A DNA stretch of 64,000 nucleotides from Streptomyces sp. DvalAA-43 (lineage in GTDB: Bacteria > Actinomycetota > Actinomycetes > Streptomycetales > Streptomycetaceae), in contig NZ_FMBW01000069.1 in NCBI RefSeq assembly GCF_900091725.1, positions 27,692 through 91,691 on the forward strand, written 5' to 3'. The notes below the pieces were generated by a model. It was not told where the DNA came from, made no database searches, and saw nothing but the letters and a program-made list of their open reading frames with translations. Position numbers and translations under genes: made by a program. Positions 27,534-36,639 of this stretch are shown piece after piece. Position 1 is the stretch's first letter, and every line of letters starts with the position of its first letter.

Positions 27534-29108
27534 TCAGCGTGGTGCGGACGCGTACACCTCTCTCACATCGTCCACGAGCTCTGGCCTGTTCCGGCCGCAC
27601 GGGCCCGCCGCGAAGGCGCGGAGCAGATTCTCCGTGCTGCGGGTGACGAATGCTCCCGTACGGGCGTCCATGCCGTGGTTGCGTCCGTTCTCGCGGGTTC
27701 CCGCCATCAGGGCCTCGACCCACCGCATCGTCCCGGAGGCGAAGACGCCCGCCCCGCTCGGCACGGTGTAGTAGGCGGAGTCGGCGTAACTGGGCCTGCC
27801 GTTACAGACGAGGGGGGAATGGGCGATGATCTCGATCGGTGCCGGGGTGGGCATGCCGGGGGTGACCCGGTCGTACTCCACCCCGACCAGATGGTCGAAG
27901 GAGGCTCCTCGCTTCACTCCTGTCCCCTCGAAGAGCCAGTGGTCGCTCCGGCGGACGACGTACGGGGCGTCCACGGGATAGCCCTCGTAGAGGACGCCGG
28001 TCAGAGAGGACTCGGGGGAGGCGCCGGGTGGCTGGCGAAAGTCGTTGGTCGGCATGTCCGGGTGGTCTGCGAGGTAGGGGTCGTTCCGGTAGTCGGTCTT
28101 GTAGCAGACGACGGTGCGGTCAGCGCCGGTGTCGTCCGGCTCCAGTCTGACTCTGCGGAAGCAGGTGTTGGCCCCGAGGAAGGCCACGTTCGTACCTGTG
28201 TCGCGCGCCCGGGTGACGCGCGCCCGTTGCTGCGGCGTCCAGTACTCGTCATGTCCCAGCGAGACGGCTCCGGCCGCGTTGTGGAGAATGCCAGGGTCGC
28301 GATGGATGTCCAGGCCAGTGGTGTAGGCGAGCGGGATACCCAGCTTCTCCGCCAGGACCACCACCGCCCGTTCGTAAGCCATGAACTTCTCGGCGCCGAT
28401 GCCGTCGTAGGGCCGGTCGAAGCTGACGGCAAGCGAACGCGTGCCGTACGCACCGTTCTCGCCCTGGTAAAGGCTGTAGCCGCCCCACAGGTTGTACGCC
28501 TGCCATGTTGCCGGGGCGTGCATCAACACGATTCTGCCAGCGGCGCTCGCCGAGCGGACGATCAGCGGCACGTAGTGCTGGTGGGCGTCTTCCGAGTCCA
28601 GCCGGAGCAAATACGCTCCCTCCGGCCAGCCGCCCGTATGGACGGGGAGTGTGCGGTGCCAATCCGCCCGTACGGTACGGGTTGCCCGGACCAGCCGGGG
28701 ACGGGCCTGGGCCGACCCTGTCACACGGTGCGAACGCCAGACCAACCGCGCCTGCGCCCCGTCGTACCAGCCGACGCGGTAGGCCGAGACCCGGAACGCC
28801 GGGGCGGTGGTGGAGACGTACAGGCCGAACTCCTCGCCCGGCAACACGCTCACCTTGTCGGCATAGCCCTCGATGGCCCCGGGCGGACCCATCGAACGGA
28901 CCCGCCAGTCGGCGTCCCCCGCCCGGGAGCTCTCCCTGCTCTCGGCGCGGCGGCCGGCGCCGGGCGGGGTGGGCGCGCCTGTCCCGGAGGAGTGGCAACC
29001 GGTCACTGCCACGCCGCCCGCCATCGCCCCGCTCGCTGCCGCAGCAAGGAAGCGCCTGCGGTCCAGCCGGCCAGAAATTCCGGCGTCCTGCCTTTCCCCG
29101 TGCTTCAT
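27534..29108 (-). CDS. Tat-exported lipoprotein, N,N-dimethylformamidase beta-subunit-like
   Basis: 524-residue exported protein. Twin arginines at residues 17-19 (DRRRFLAAAA), a hydrophobic stretch and Cys38 in VTGC mark a Tat lipoprotein. A beta-rich N-terminal domain is followed by the large domain of the N,N-dimethylformamidase beta-subunit-like family, with HAPATWQAYNLWGGYSLY, GHDEYWTPQQR and GANTCFRRVRLE. In true DMFase this part holds the active site acting on amides; most actinobacterial homologues are uncharacterised and secreted. It reads leftward, 302 bases upstream of the PIG-L gene, with an IS481 scrap between. A role in hydrolysing or binding an amide group on a surface glycan would fit but is inference. 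Confidence 0.85.
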   Translation of the reverse strand: MKHGERQDAGISGRLDRRRFLAAAASGAMAGGVAVTGCHSSGTGAPTPPGAGRRAESRESSRAGDADWRVRSMGPPGAIEGYADKVSVLPGEEFGLYVSTTAPAFRVSAYRVGWYDGAQARLVWRSHRVTGSAQARPRLVRATRTVRADWHRTLPVHTGGWPEGAYLLRLDSEDAHQHYVPLIVRSASAAGRIVLMHAPATWQAYNLWGGYSLYQGENGAYGTRSLAVSFDRPYDGIGAEKFMAYERAVVVLAEKLGIPLAYTTGLDIHRDPGILHNAAGAVSLGHDEYWTPQQRARVTRARDTGTNVAFLGANTCFRRVRLEPDDTGADRTVVCYKTDYRNDPYLADHPDMPTNDFRQPPGASPESSLTGVLYEGYPVDAPYVVRRSDHWLFEGTGVKRGASFDHLVGVEYDRVTPGMPTPAPIEIIAHSPLVCNGRPSYADSAYYTVPSGAGVFASGTMRWVEALMAGTRENGRNHGMDARTGAFVTRSTENLLRAFAAGPCGRNRPELVDDVREVYASAPR

Positions 29109-29660
29109 GGCGTCCGCCGAACCCGTTCCTCAACACTGTCACCAGCCATCGTCCCCCGCCACGGGCTCGAAGACGACGAGGCCGCGCCGAACGGGGACGC
29201 GCCGCGTCGTGTCGTGGTATCGCAAATCTCCCGATCTCAGGTGCTCGGCGCGCTCGCAGTTGCTTTTCACGGGCGTGGAACTGCCGCACCGGCTCCAGGC
29301 TACAACTCGGCACCACATGGCTCGGCGAACTCCTCGGAGTCCTGGCCCGGCAACAGCCCGGTGGCAAAGGGTCACTCCGCGGGAACATGGACGATCAGTT
29401 GGCTCGGTATCTAGATCTTGGCTTGGGTCCGGTTCCACTTCGTTCCGCCGATCTGGCGCGAATTCTGCTGAGCCCGGCGCCGCAAGCGCCGATAGTCCGC
29501 CACCCTGCTCGTCGACCGCCTCACTTTCAACCGCAGAAGCATTGAGGCCGACACTGACTCCTGCCGCCTCACCAGCATCCGAGCTGAAGCCAAGGCACCC
29601 GCTAGGACCACTTCCGCGTGGACGCCGACGACGTCGAACAGCACGCCCTGTCCCAAGTGT
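29109..29660. other. gene-free stretch
   Basis: No convincing gene. It contains the promoter region of the Tat-lipoprotein gene on its left side and then low-complexity frames on both strands without start signals or family resemblance, probably degraded mobile DNA. Confidence 0.35.
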
Positions 29661-29890
29661 GCGCGCCGCCCGGCTCGCCCTGCCGATCGCGCCGCGTGGG
29701 TGCGGTCGTCTCCGCCTGCCACACCCACGCTTCCACGTACGGCCTGCCTTCGAGGAAGCGCTGCGTACGGCGCGGGAGATCAAAGCTCCCGCCCCACGCT
29801 GCCGGGTCATCTTCACCATGTACGAGAGGAAGCGGCTCGGCCGCGAACGCCGCCGAACTCGCCAACCACGGCATGCCTCGCCTCCCCGGG
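29661..29890 (+). pseudogene. serine recombinase (resolvase) remnant
   Basis: A frame with RPAFEEALRTAREIKAPAP and CRVIFTMYERKRLGR matches the catalytic domain of resolvase-type serine recombinases, where the corresponding stretch is followed by a leucine-rich part. Here it shifts into LANHGMP and ends. The catalytic serine region and DNA-binding end are missing. Confidence 0.55.
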
Positions 29891-30327
29891 TTGGCGTGGC
29901 TGCGGCCCGTCCGTTCGGCCGGGCCCTGAGTCTTCCGCTTCTCGGGAGGCCCTGCTCACAACAGGACAGTAGGACCGTTCAGGGCAAACACATCTGAACT
30001 TTCCCAGAAGATGGCTAAGCACACCACGATTCAGCACAACATGAGCACGCGTGCCGTTGATGGAGCCGAGTCTGCATAACTCTCCGTTCGAAGAACACTG
30101 CACTGCACAGGGAGGAACTCACCGCCAACCTGTCAGGCCGCGCCGCCAAGGTCCCTTTCGGCCGGCGGCAAGATGGATTCTGCACCCATTCGGTGCCATC
30201 TCGTGTCGTGATCCGGCCGGAAGCGTCGCCAAGAACAACAGGGTCTACAGAATCGTTTGACGGACGCCAGGTCGAGACATTTTCGGTAGACACGGACTCA
30301 TGCTTGTCCTGACCACACCTGCCAGGG
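29891..30327. other. upstream region of the glycosyltransferase gene
   Basis: 437 bases with no gene on either strand. Base composition is less GC-rich than the genes around it. It should contain the promoter of the glycosyltransferase; TTGACG at 30257-30262 is a possible -35 element but no well-spaced -10 box follows. Confidence 0.35.
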
Positions 30328-30333
30328 ATGCGA

Positions 30334-31749
30334 ATGACGGAGTGCCAGGTTTCGATCGTAGTTCCTTGTTTCAATGAGGATGAGGTGATCGGGCGATTTC
30401 ACCGAACGCTGATTGTCGTTCTTGGAACGACTCGACACAGCTTCGAAGTCTGTTATGTCGACGACGGCAGCCGGGACGCGACCAGGGAGCAGCTGCGCGC
30501 TCTCGCTGCCGCAGATCCGCGCGTCCGCTACACCTCCTTCAGCCGGAATTTCGGCAAGGAGGCCGCGATGCTTGCCGGATTGCGTATGTCCCGGGGTAAC
30601 GACGTGATTCTCATGGATGCCGACCTTCAGCACCCGCCCTCACTCGTTCCCCGGATACTGGAGCTGAGACAGCGGGGATACGACCAGGTCGTCGCGCGAC
30701 GGGACCGTTCGGGGGACGGCCTGGTGCGCAGCCTCGTCAGCACGGCGTACTACCGCGTGGTGGGGCACTGGATGGATGTCGACATCACCGACGGCGAGGG
30801 AGACTTCCGGCTGCTGTCCCGTCCTGCCGTCGACGCGGTGCTCGCCCTGCCCGAAGCCAACCGGTTCTCCAAGGGAATCTTCTCCTGGATCGGCTTCGAC
30901 ACCGTCAGCTTCACCTACCACAACGTCAGCCGCGCCGCCGGTACGTCGAAATGGAGCGGGAGACGTCTGCTCAACTACGGCATCGACGGAATGATCTCCT
31001 TCAACAGCCGACCATTGCGCCTGGCCGTCTACATCGGTCTCACGCTCTTCTCGGCGGCGTTGGTGTACGCACTGTGGATCATCGTCGGCGTCGCCCTGCA
31101 TGGTGTGCGCGTCCCAGGATTCGCCACCCTGCTGACCGCTGTCGTCGCACTGGGCGGTGTCCAGCTGGCCACGCTCGGCATTATCGGTGAATACGTTGGA
31201 CGTATCTATCGCGAAACGAAACACCGGCCGCTCTACGTGGTGCGCGAGACGGAGCTACGTGCCCGACATGGGCACCACACCATTACAGACCCTCAACCGC
31301 CCGAAATCCCGTCAGCAACCGCCATGGCATCCTCCACGATCGGTTCGACCAAGGCGCGTACCGTGCGCCAATTCTTCGTCTTCGCATCGATCGGAATTGT
31401 CAACACGGCGGTCTATCTGGCGGTGTACGCCTCCCTGAACCGATGGATCCCCTACCTGATCGCGCATGTCATCGGCTTCGCAGTCAGTATCGTGGGGTCG
31501 TTCTTCCTCAATACGTACATCACCTGTCGTACGAAGCCGACATGGCACGGATTCTTCCGGTATCCCCTCTCGAGCCTCGTCAACCTCGCACTCACCGGCG
31601 TTCTTCTCTTTGCCGGTGTACATACCCTGGATATGGGCAAGAACGTCGCCGCCGTAGCGGCGGGGCTCCTTGCGACCCCGCTCTCATTTCTGCTCGCCCG
31701 ATGGGCAATCAACTCCGGCACTGACCTCGCCGAGCAACGGGCCCGCTGA
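30334..31749 (+). CDS. GT2 glycosyltransferase fused to GtrA-type flippase domain
   Basis: Membrane protein of 471 residues. Residues 1-230 form a GT-A fold of the polyprenyl-phosphate glycosyltransferase group (ArnC/GtrB/DPM-like): SIVVPCFNEDEVIG, YVDDGSRDAT, MDADLQHPP as the metal-binding site and SRNFGKEAA. Two helices follow (about 235-300), as in GtrB. Residues 340-460 form a four-helix GtrA-like domain (RQFFVFASIGIVNTAVYLA, SFFLNTYITCR), proposed to flip the lipid-linked sugar. Both steps in one chain, making and flipping undecaprenyl-phosphate sugar, is compact. ATG 30334 has AGGGA 5 bases upstream; an ATG 6 bases earlier abuts that site and is less likely. Confidence 0.9.
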   Translation: MTECQVSIVVPCFNEDEVIGRFHRTLIVVLGTTRHSFEVCYVDDGSRDATREQLRALAAADPRVRYTSFSRNFGKEAAMLAGLRMSRGNDVILMDADLQHPPSLVPRILELRQRGYDQVVARRDRSGDGLVRSLVSTAYYRVVGHWMDVDITDGEGDFRLLSRPAVDAVLALPEANRFSKGIFSWIGFDTVSFTYHNVSRAAGTSKWSGRRLLNYGIDGMISFNSRPLRLAVYIGLTLFSAALVYALWIIVGVALHGVRVPGFATLLTAVVALGGVQLATLGIIGEYVGRIYRETKHRPLYVVRETELRARHGHHTITDPQPPEIPSATAMASSTIGSTKARTVRQFFVFASIGIVNTAVYLAVYASLNRWIPYLIAHVIGFAVSIVGSFFLNTYITCRTKPTWHGFFRYPLSSLVNLALTGVLLFAGVHTLDMGKNVAAVAAGLLATPLSFLLARWAINSGTDLAEQRAR

Positions 31750-31806
31750 CCGGGAACCCACGCCGCCCGGATCCGAACGACGCCTCCATGAAGGGCACCA
31801 GGACGC

Positions 31807-33306
31807 ATGACGGCAGACGAATCGAAGGCCCCTGCCCTTTCCCACCCGGAACGCAGGTCCAGTACAGGGATCAACAAAAGAATCGCGTCACGGGGGACGA
31901 CCGTCTGGACCACCGTTCTCGTCCTGCTGCCGCTCGGCCTCCTGAGCGCGGCGGTCTGGATCGGCCGCCTGGTCCGCCCGGGAGCGGACGACTGGTGCTT
32001 CCTCCCCGTCGTCCGGGACGACGGTGCATCCGGTCTCATCGGCAAGTTCTACTTCCAAGACAATGGACGTCTCGCCAACGCGCTGCTCGTCGTCGCCTAC
32101 GCCGCGTTCGGGGTCCCGGGCCATAAATGGTTCGCACTGGTCACCGGCATTCTCATCCTGGGCATTCTCTGGGCAGTGACCGCCTCAGCGCTCCGCAGCG
32201 CCGGGATGCACACGGCCCGCGCGATCCCGCCGCTGGTAGCGGCGATGATGACAGTCGTCTTCCTTTTCGCCACGCAGAACACCTACAAGACGTTCTACTG
32301 GCCGGCTTCCTCCGTCTCCCACACTCTCGCGCCAGTTCTGGCCGCCGGCTCCGTCATCCCGCTGCTGCTCGCACGCACCCGGAAGGGCCGCGCCCTCGCC
32401 CTCGGGACCGCGCTCATGGCCGGAGTCTTCATCGGCACACTGTCGGAGGAGACGGCGGTCGTGTTGTTCGTCGTTCTCACCCTCGCACTGCTGACAAGTT
32501 TCTGGGTCTTGCCGGGCCCCGGCCGGACGCTTGCCCGCTGGTGGTGCGCGCTCGCCTTCATCGGTACCGCGATCGGCACTGTCACCCTCTACACGTCGCC
32601 CGGCGCACGCACCCGGCGCGAGCGGTTCGGCGCCGACACCACGTCAATGCTCAGCCCGGACGCGCTCATGGCATCTCTGCGCGCGTTCGCGGACATCCTG
32701 GGAACGATCCTCTCGACGTGGCAGTACGCCGGGGCCGTCGCCGCCGGCCTCCTACTGGGACTGCTGGCGCGCGAAGACGGCCCACGGACGCATGGGCTTC
32801 TATGGCGGCGGCCTCTCATTCCGGTCGTCGTCGGGGCAATCGCGTTCCTGATTTCCGGATATCTCTGCACTGTCGTCGCCCGCCCGGCATTCGGAACGAA
32901 CCTGACCAGCGCCTCCCGCACCTGGAACGACTATCTGCTGCTCTACGTCATGCTCCTGGTCACCGTCGGTGCCATGCTGGGCCGCGTCCTGCGCGCACGG
33001 CAATGGCTGCTCGCCCCCACGACGGTGGCCGCGGCAGTTGTCTACGTCCTGGCCTGCACCGGACTTGCCATCCCTCTGGCCCACCTGGAGGGGGAGATGG
33101 AGGTACGGGCACAGCGCTGGGACCGCCAGGACCAGTGGCTGCGCACCCACGCTGCACACGGCGACCAGGTGCTGCCCTACACACCGGTCTCGGTCAGCGG
33201 GCTGGGCGAACCATTCGGCCACCACGGTCAGAAGCCGTGGCCGGCCAAGTGCGTCGCCCAGTGGTACTACCTCAAGCGCATCACCTACTCACCCCGGTTT
33301 CCCTGA
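31807..33306 (+). CDS. polytopic membrane protein, possible lipid-linked-sugar glycosyltransferase
   Basis: 499 residues with about 10-11 hydrophobic helices after a polar N-terminus of 30 residues. The first extracytoplasmic loop has ADDWCFLPVV and DNGRLANAL. Acidic residues in that position and a later SEETAVV resemble GT-C type glycosyltransferases and the DUF6056-like membrane proteins, which are often found with GtrA/GtrB genes. It starts 57 bases after the GT2-GtrA gene on the same strand. The likely job is to transfer the flipped sugar to a wall polymer or protein outside the membrane; this is inference. No catalytic motif is certain. Confidence 0.75.
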   Translation: MTADESKAPALSHPERRSSTGINKRIASRGTTVWTTVLVLLPLGLLSAAVWIGRLVRPGADDWCFLPVVRDDGASGLIGKFYFQDNGRLANALLVVAYAAFGVPGHKWFALVTGILILGILWAVTASALRSAGMHTARAIPPLVAAMMTVVFLFATQNTYKTFYWPASSVSHTLAPVLAAGSVIPLLLARTRKGRALALGTALMAGVFIGTLSEETAVVLFVVLTLALLTSFWVLPGPGRTLARWWCALAFIGTAIGTVTLYTSPGARTRRERFGADTTSMLSPDALMASLRAFADILGTILSTWQYAGAVAAGLLLGLLAREDGPRTHGLLWRRPLIPVVVGAIAFLISGYLCTVVARPAFGTNLTSASRTWNDYLLLYVMLLVTVGAMLGRVLRARQWLLAPTTVAAAVVYVLACTGLAIPLAHLEGEMEVRAQRWDRQDQWLRTHAAHGDQVLPYTPVSVSGLGEPFGHHGQKPWPAKCVAQWYYLKRITYSPRFP

Positions 33307-33395
33307 CGGACCCGGGGCGCTGTCACGTTGTTGGATGGGTGTGTCTGAAGTGCTCCGGGTCTGGTGAAGGCTCGATTTCCTGAGAGGATCGAGTC

Positions 33396-33721
33396 ATGGC
33401 CCGTCCATCCCCCTATCCTGCCGAGCTTCGTGAGCGTGCGGTGCGCATGGTCGCGGAGGTCCGCCCCAACTACCCGACCGAGTGGGCCGCGATGAAGGCG
33501 GTCGCTGCGATGCTGGGCATCGGTGCCGCTGAGACGGTGCGGACGTGGGTTCGCAAGGCCGAGGTCGACGCGGCCGGCGTCCCGGGGTGACTTCGGAGGA
33601 GGCCGCGGAGATCAAGCGGCTGCGAGCCGAGAACGCCGAGCTACGCCGGGCCAACGAGATCCTCAAGGCGGCCTCGGCTTTCTTCACGGCCGAGCTCGAC
33701 CGGCCCTCGAAGCGCTCGTAG
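33396..33721 (+). pseudogene. IS3-family orfA, frameshifted; orfB missing
   Basis: The first 60 residues (MARPSPYPAELRERAVRM, AETVRTWVRKAEVDAAG) are the helix-turn-helix part of IS3 OrfA. A missing base near 33575 ends the frame. The next frame continues with TSEEAAEIKRLRAENAELRR and ANEILKAASAFF, the leucine-zipper end. The orfB start (AFIDAHRQG) is cut off at about 33750 where an IS30 fragment begins. Confidence 0.82.
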
Positions 33722-33752
33722 CGTTCATCGACGCCCACCGGCAGGGGCGGAT

Positions 33753-34070
33753 TCAATCGATCGTCGCAACACCGGCTTGTTGGAGTGATCGTAGTTGCTC
33801 ATCGAGTGTCTCCGCCGGTGTCTTCCAACCGAGTGTCTTGCGGGGCCGGTTGTTGACCGCTTCGGCGACGGCCTGGATCTCCTCGCGGCTCCACCTCGAC
33901 AGATCGGTGCCCTTGGGGAAGTACTGGCGCAACAGCCCGTTCGTGTTCTCGTTGGTGCCGCGCTGCCAGGGGCTGTGGGGGTCGGCGAAGTAGACGGGGA
34001 TGCCGGTTTCGGCCTTGAACGCCGCGTGTGCGGACAGTTCCTTGCCGCGGCCCCAGGTTAGTGATCGGCG
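33753..34070 (-). pseudogene. IS30-family transposase C-terminal remnant
   Basis: Reading leftward, about 105 residues: TWGRGKELSAHAAFKAETG, VYFADPHSPWQRGTNENTNG, LLRQYFPKGTDLS, NNRPRKTLGWKTP, ending at the stop 33755-33753. This is the DDE catalytic end of IS30 transposases, intact and in frame, but the N-terminal two thirds are lost at about 34070. Confidence 0.82.
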
Positions 34071-34101
34071 GAGTCGATGTACGCCGACACCGGTCGGACC
34101 A

Positions 34102-34428
34102 CTAGTCGACGAGGTCCACCCAGGCGCTCACGACGTACCCCGCGCCCCACGGGTTGGAAGCGACCGAAGTCTGGCCGACCGGGGCCCAGTTACCGAGGAT
34201 GATGCGCTGCGGAAGTCTGGGGTCGAGCGGGTTGAGCACCGCGTGAATCCGGTGCTGACCGGTACCGCTGATGCAGAGGCTGGAGAGGCTGCTCTCGGAC
34301 GAGATGGTGCAGTTGCCGGGCGCTGCCTGGGCGGCGGGTGCCGTGGCCAGCATCATGCCCGCCGTGGCCGCCGCGACGGCCACGGCACCGGCGACACCGC
34401 GCTTCTTGGACAGGGACTTCGTGAACAT
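34102..34428 (-). CDS. small secreted protein of unknown function
   Basis: 108 residues with a textbook signal peptide: MFTKSLSKKRG, a hydrophobic core and a cleavage site near APAAQA-A. The mature 72 residues contain two cysteines (NCTIS and LCISG) that could form one disulfide, a RLPQRIILGNWAPVG segment and a Val/Trp-rich end. AAGGAG lies 7 bases before ATG 34428. It is intact although both sides are IS fragments. An inverted-repeat region with a DasR-like site lies about 175-235 bases upstream. Family not recognised. Confidence 0.72.
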   Translation of the reverse strand: MFTKSLSKKRGVAGAVAVAAATAGMMLATAPAAQAAPGNCTISSESSLSSLCISGTGQHRIHAVLNPLDPRLPQRIILGNWAPVGQTSVASNPWGAGYVVSAWVDLVD

Positions 34429-34600
34429 GGAGACTCCTTCGTCCGATGGTGATGCGTGATGGGAAGAGACGCATGTGCGGTGGAGCGTGGAGCGGAACGA
34501 TCCGGCTTCGACGGGCGGATCCCATGGGGTCCCACGGACACCGCGGATGCCAAAGCGCGACAATGGATGAGAAAGCGAGTGATTACCTGCTTGATCGGAG

Positions 34601-34661
34601 CCAAATCTTGCCCAGGTACACGGTTCCTGGCAAGAGCTTGGCCAGATTTGGTACAGACCAA
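34601..34661. promoter_or_regulatory. nested inverted repeats with DasR-like site
   Basis: CCAAATCTTGCCCAGG (34601-34616) pairs with CCTGGCAAGAGCTTGG (34626-34641), and TTGGTACAGACCAA (34648-34661) follows, close to the TGGTCTAGACCA type of DasR/chitinase operators. Located in the otherwise gene-free 34429-34850 interval upstream of the secreted-protein gene. Confidence 0.4.
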
Positions 34662-34853
34662 TTGTCGGCATCGGGTGTTCGGGACGTAAGCAGACTCTCC
34701 GGTCGACGAGCCAACGCCCCACGTCACCGGGCATGTTGGCGACTGGAACGGGGCCAGGAGGTGTCGGCGGACGCCCAGGAGCCGCCCTTGGGCCCGTCAG
34801 GGCGGCCACGGGGTCGAGGTCGGGGCGCCGTAGGCAGTGTCCTCAAATGATCT

Positions 34854-35318
34854 TTGGTGGTGGATCATGGAGTCGTGATACACCGCCGTGAACTTCCGGT
34901 TGCCGAGTGGGAGTTCGTCCAGCAGTTGTTGCCCGTGTCGATGTGGGGGCGGGAGCGGCTGGACGACCGCAGAGGCCTCGACGGGATCGTGTGGAAGTTC
35001 CGTGCCGGGACTGCCTGGCGGGATGTTCCCGACCTGTACGGGCCGTGGGCCACGCTTCACACCCCTTTCCGCCGCCGGGTTCTGGACGGCACGTTCGATC
35101 GGGTGCTCCGGGCCGCCCATGCAAGGCGGACGCGGACGGCGACATCGACTCGCTGATGTCGGTCGACTCCACGATCGTCCGTGCCCACCAGCACGCCGCC
35201 GGGCCTGAAGAAAGGGGGCTCCGCGACCCAGCGCTCGGCCGCTCCGGAGGCGGTCTGACCAGCAAGATTCATCTCGCTTGTGACGCTCTGGGGCGCCCGC
35301 TCGCCGTCACTTTCACCC
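34854..35318 (+). pseudogene. IS5-family transposase N-terminal fragment, frameshifted
   Basis: Starts with ELPVAEWEFVQQLLPV and has IVWKFRAGTAWRDVPDLYG (helix-turn-helix domain of IS5-type enzymes). After a shift near 35125 it continues with SVDSTIVRAHQHAAG and LTSKIHLACDALGRPLAV, the first catalytic Asp region. It is cut at about 35318, so the rest of the catalytic core is missing. Confidence 0.82.
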
Positions 35319-35525
35319 AAACGCGTAGGCGATGTAGAGCTGAGTGGTGAAATCGTCCAGTTGCTTGTGTAGCCGGTGCATCGTGGTCAGCAAGAGAGCC
35401 ACACTGTCGGCATCGCCCGCGTCGGTGACGTTCAACATCAGTGAATCATCACCCAGGCACAACAGCGCTGGCACGTAGGTTTCGCCCACCAGGCCGCCCC
35501 GTCTTTCACGCCGTCCAGCTCCCAC
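35313..35525 (-). CDS. C-terminal fragment of an unrecognised protein
   Basis: Leftward frame of at most 70 residues containing LVGETYVPALLCLGDDSLML and MHRLHKQLDDFTTQLYIAYAFG. Composition and lower GC make it look like real, foreign coding sequence rather than a shadow. Its upstream part is cut by the left end of the IS481 copy at 35562. No start codon with a ribosome site is visible and the family is unknown. Possibly from a plasmid or phage. Confidence 0.35.
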   Translation of the reverse strand: MGAGRRERRGGLVGETYVPALLCLGDDSLMLNVTDAGDADSVALLLTTMHRLHKQLDDFTTQLYIAYAFG

Positions 35526-35561
35526 CTAACGGTCCGTAACCCTTCTGACGACACCTCTAGG

Positions 35562-36621
35562 TGTTCTGTCCGGGGAGGTTGTGGACAGGCGAGTGAGATC
35601 TCGGCTGAGGGATCTTGAACGGATGAGGGCCTTCCGGGTTCGGTGTGGATTGCGACGTCTGCACCGACCGAAAGGCCTCGTGCCCCACCGTAATGCACCC
35701 CTGATTGAGACCGGCCGTTTGCGTCTGGCCCGCGGCGTGGTCGAGGACGGCTGGCCCTGCGCCGGGCCGCCGAACGCTTCCAGGTCTCGCCGACCACGGC
35801 CCGACGCTGGGCGGACCGATACCGTCTCCTCGGCGAGGCCGGCATGACCGACCGTTCGAGTCGCCCGCACCACAGCCCGCGCCAGCCCCCACCCGCACCG
35901 AACGACGGATCATCAAGGTCCGCGTTCTGCGGCGGTGGGGTCCGGCCCGCATCGCCCACCCGCTGCGACTGGTGCCCTCCACCGTCCACCGCGTTCTGAC
36001 CCGCTACCGGCTTGCCCGCCTCACGCATCTGCACCGGTCCACGGGCCGGGTCATCCGCCGCTACGAACGAGACAGCCCCGGCGAACCGGTGCATGTCGAC
36101 ATCAGGAAACTCCGCAACATCCCCGACGGCGACGGCCACAAAGCCCCCGGCCGACCAGCAGGCCGCAAGAACGTCGGCTACAGCCACCTCCACACCGCCG
36201 TCGACGACCACTCCCGCCTCGCCTACAGCGAGATCCTCACCAACGAGAAGAAGGAGACCGCCACCGCGTTCTTGACCAGGGCCCAGGCGTTCTTCACCTC
36301 CTGCGGGATCACCGTCGAACGCATACTGACCGACGACGGCTCCCGCTACCGCTCACGCGACTGGCGCGACCTCCTGGCAGCAGCAGGGATCACCCACAAG
36401 CGCACCCGGCCCTACCGGCCACAGACCAACGGCACGGTCGAACGCCTCAACCGCACTCTGCTCGACGAGCGGGCCTACGCCCGCCCCCACCGTTCAGAGG
36501 CCGAACGACGAGAAGCGTTCCCCAGTGGCTGCATACCTACAATCACCACCGCGGACACACCGCGCTCGCAGGCAAACCACCCGCCAGCCACGTCCCCAAC
36601 CTCACAGAGCAATACAGCTAG
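35562..36621 (+). pseudogene. IS481-family insertion sequence transposase, frameshifted
   Basis: The left end TGTTCTGTCCGGGGAGGTTG matches the usual IS481 terminus; no matching right end follows the stop, so the element is truncated. The transposase begins at GTG 35680 (PHRNAPLIETGRLRLARG). It shifts near 35755 to RRAAERFQVSPTTARRW, shifts again near 35880 to the DDE core (EPVHVDIRKLRNIPDGDG, ERILTDDGSRYRS, PQTNGTVERLNRTLLDERA), and near 36520 to the end HNHHRGHTALAGKPP-like tail. All catalytic residues are visible but in different frames. Confidence 0.87.
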
Positions 36622-36639
36622 GCCACCAGTCGTCCTGCG

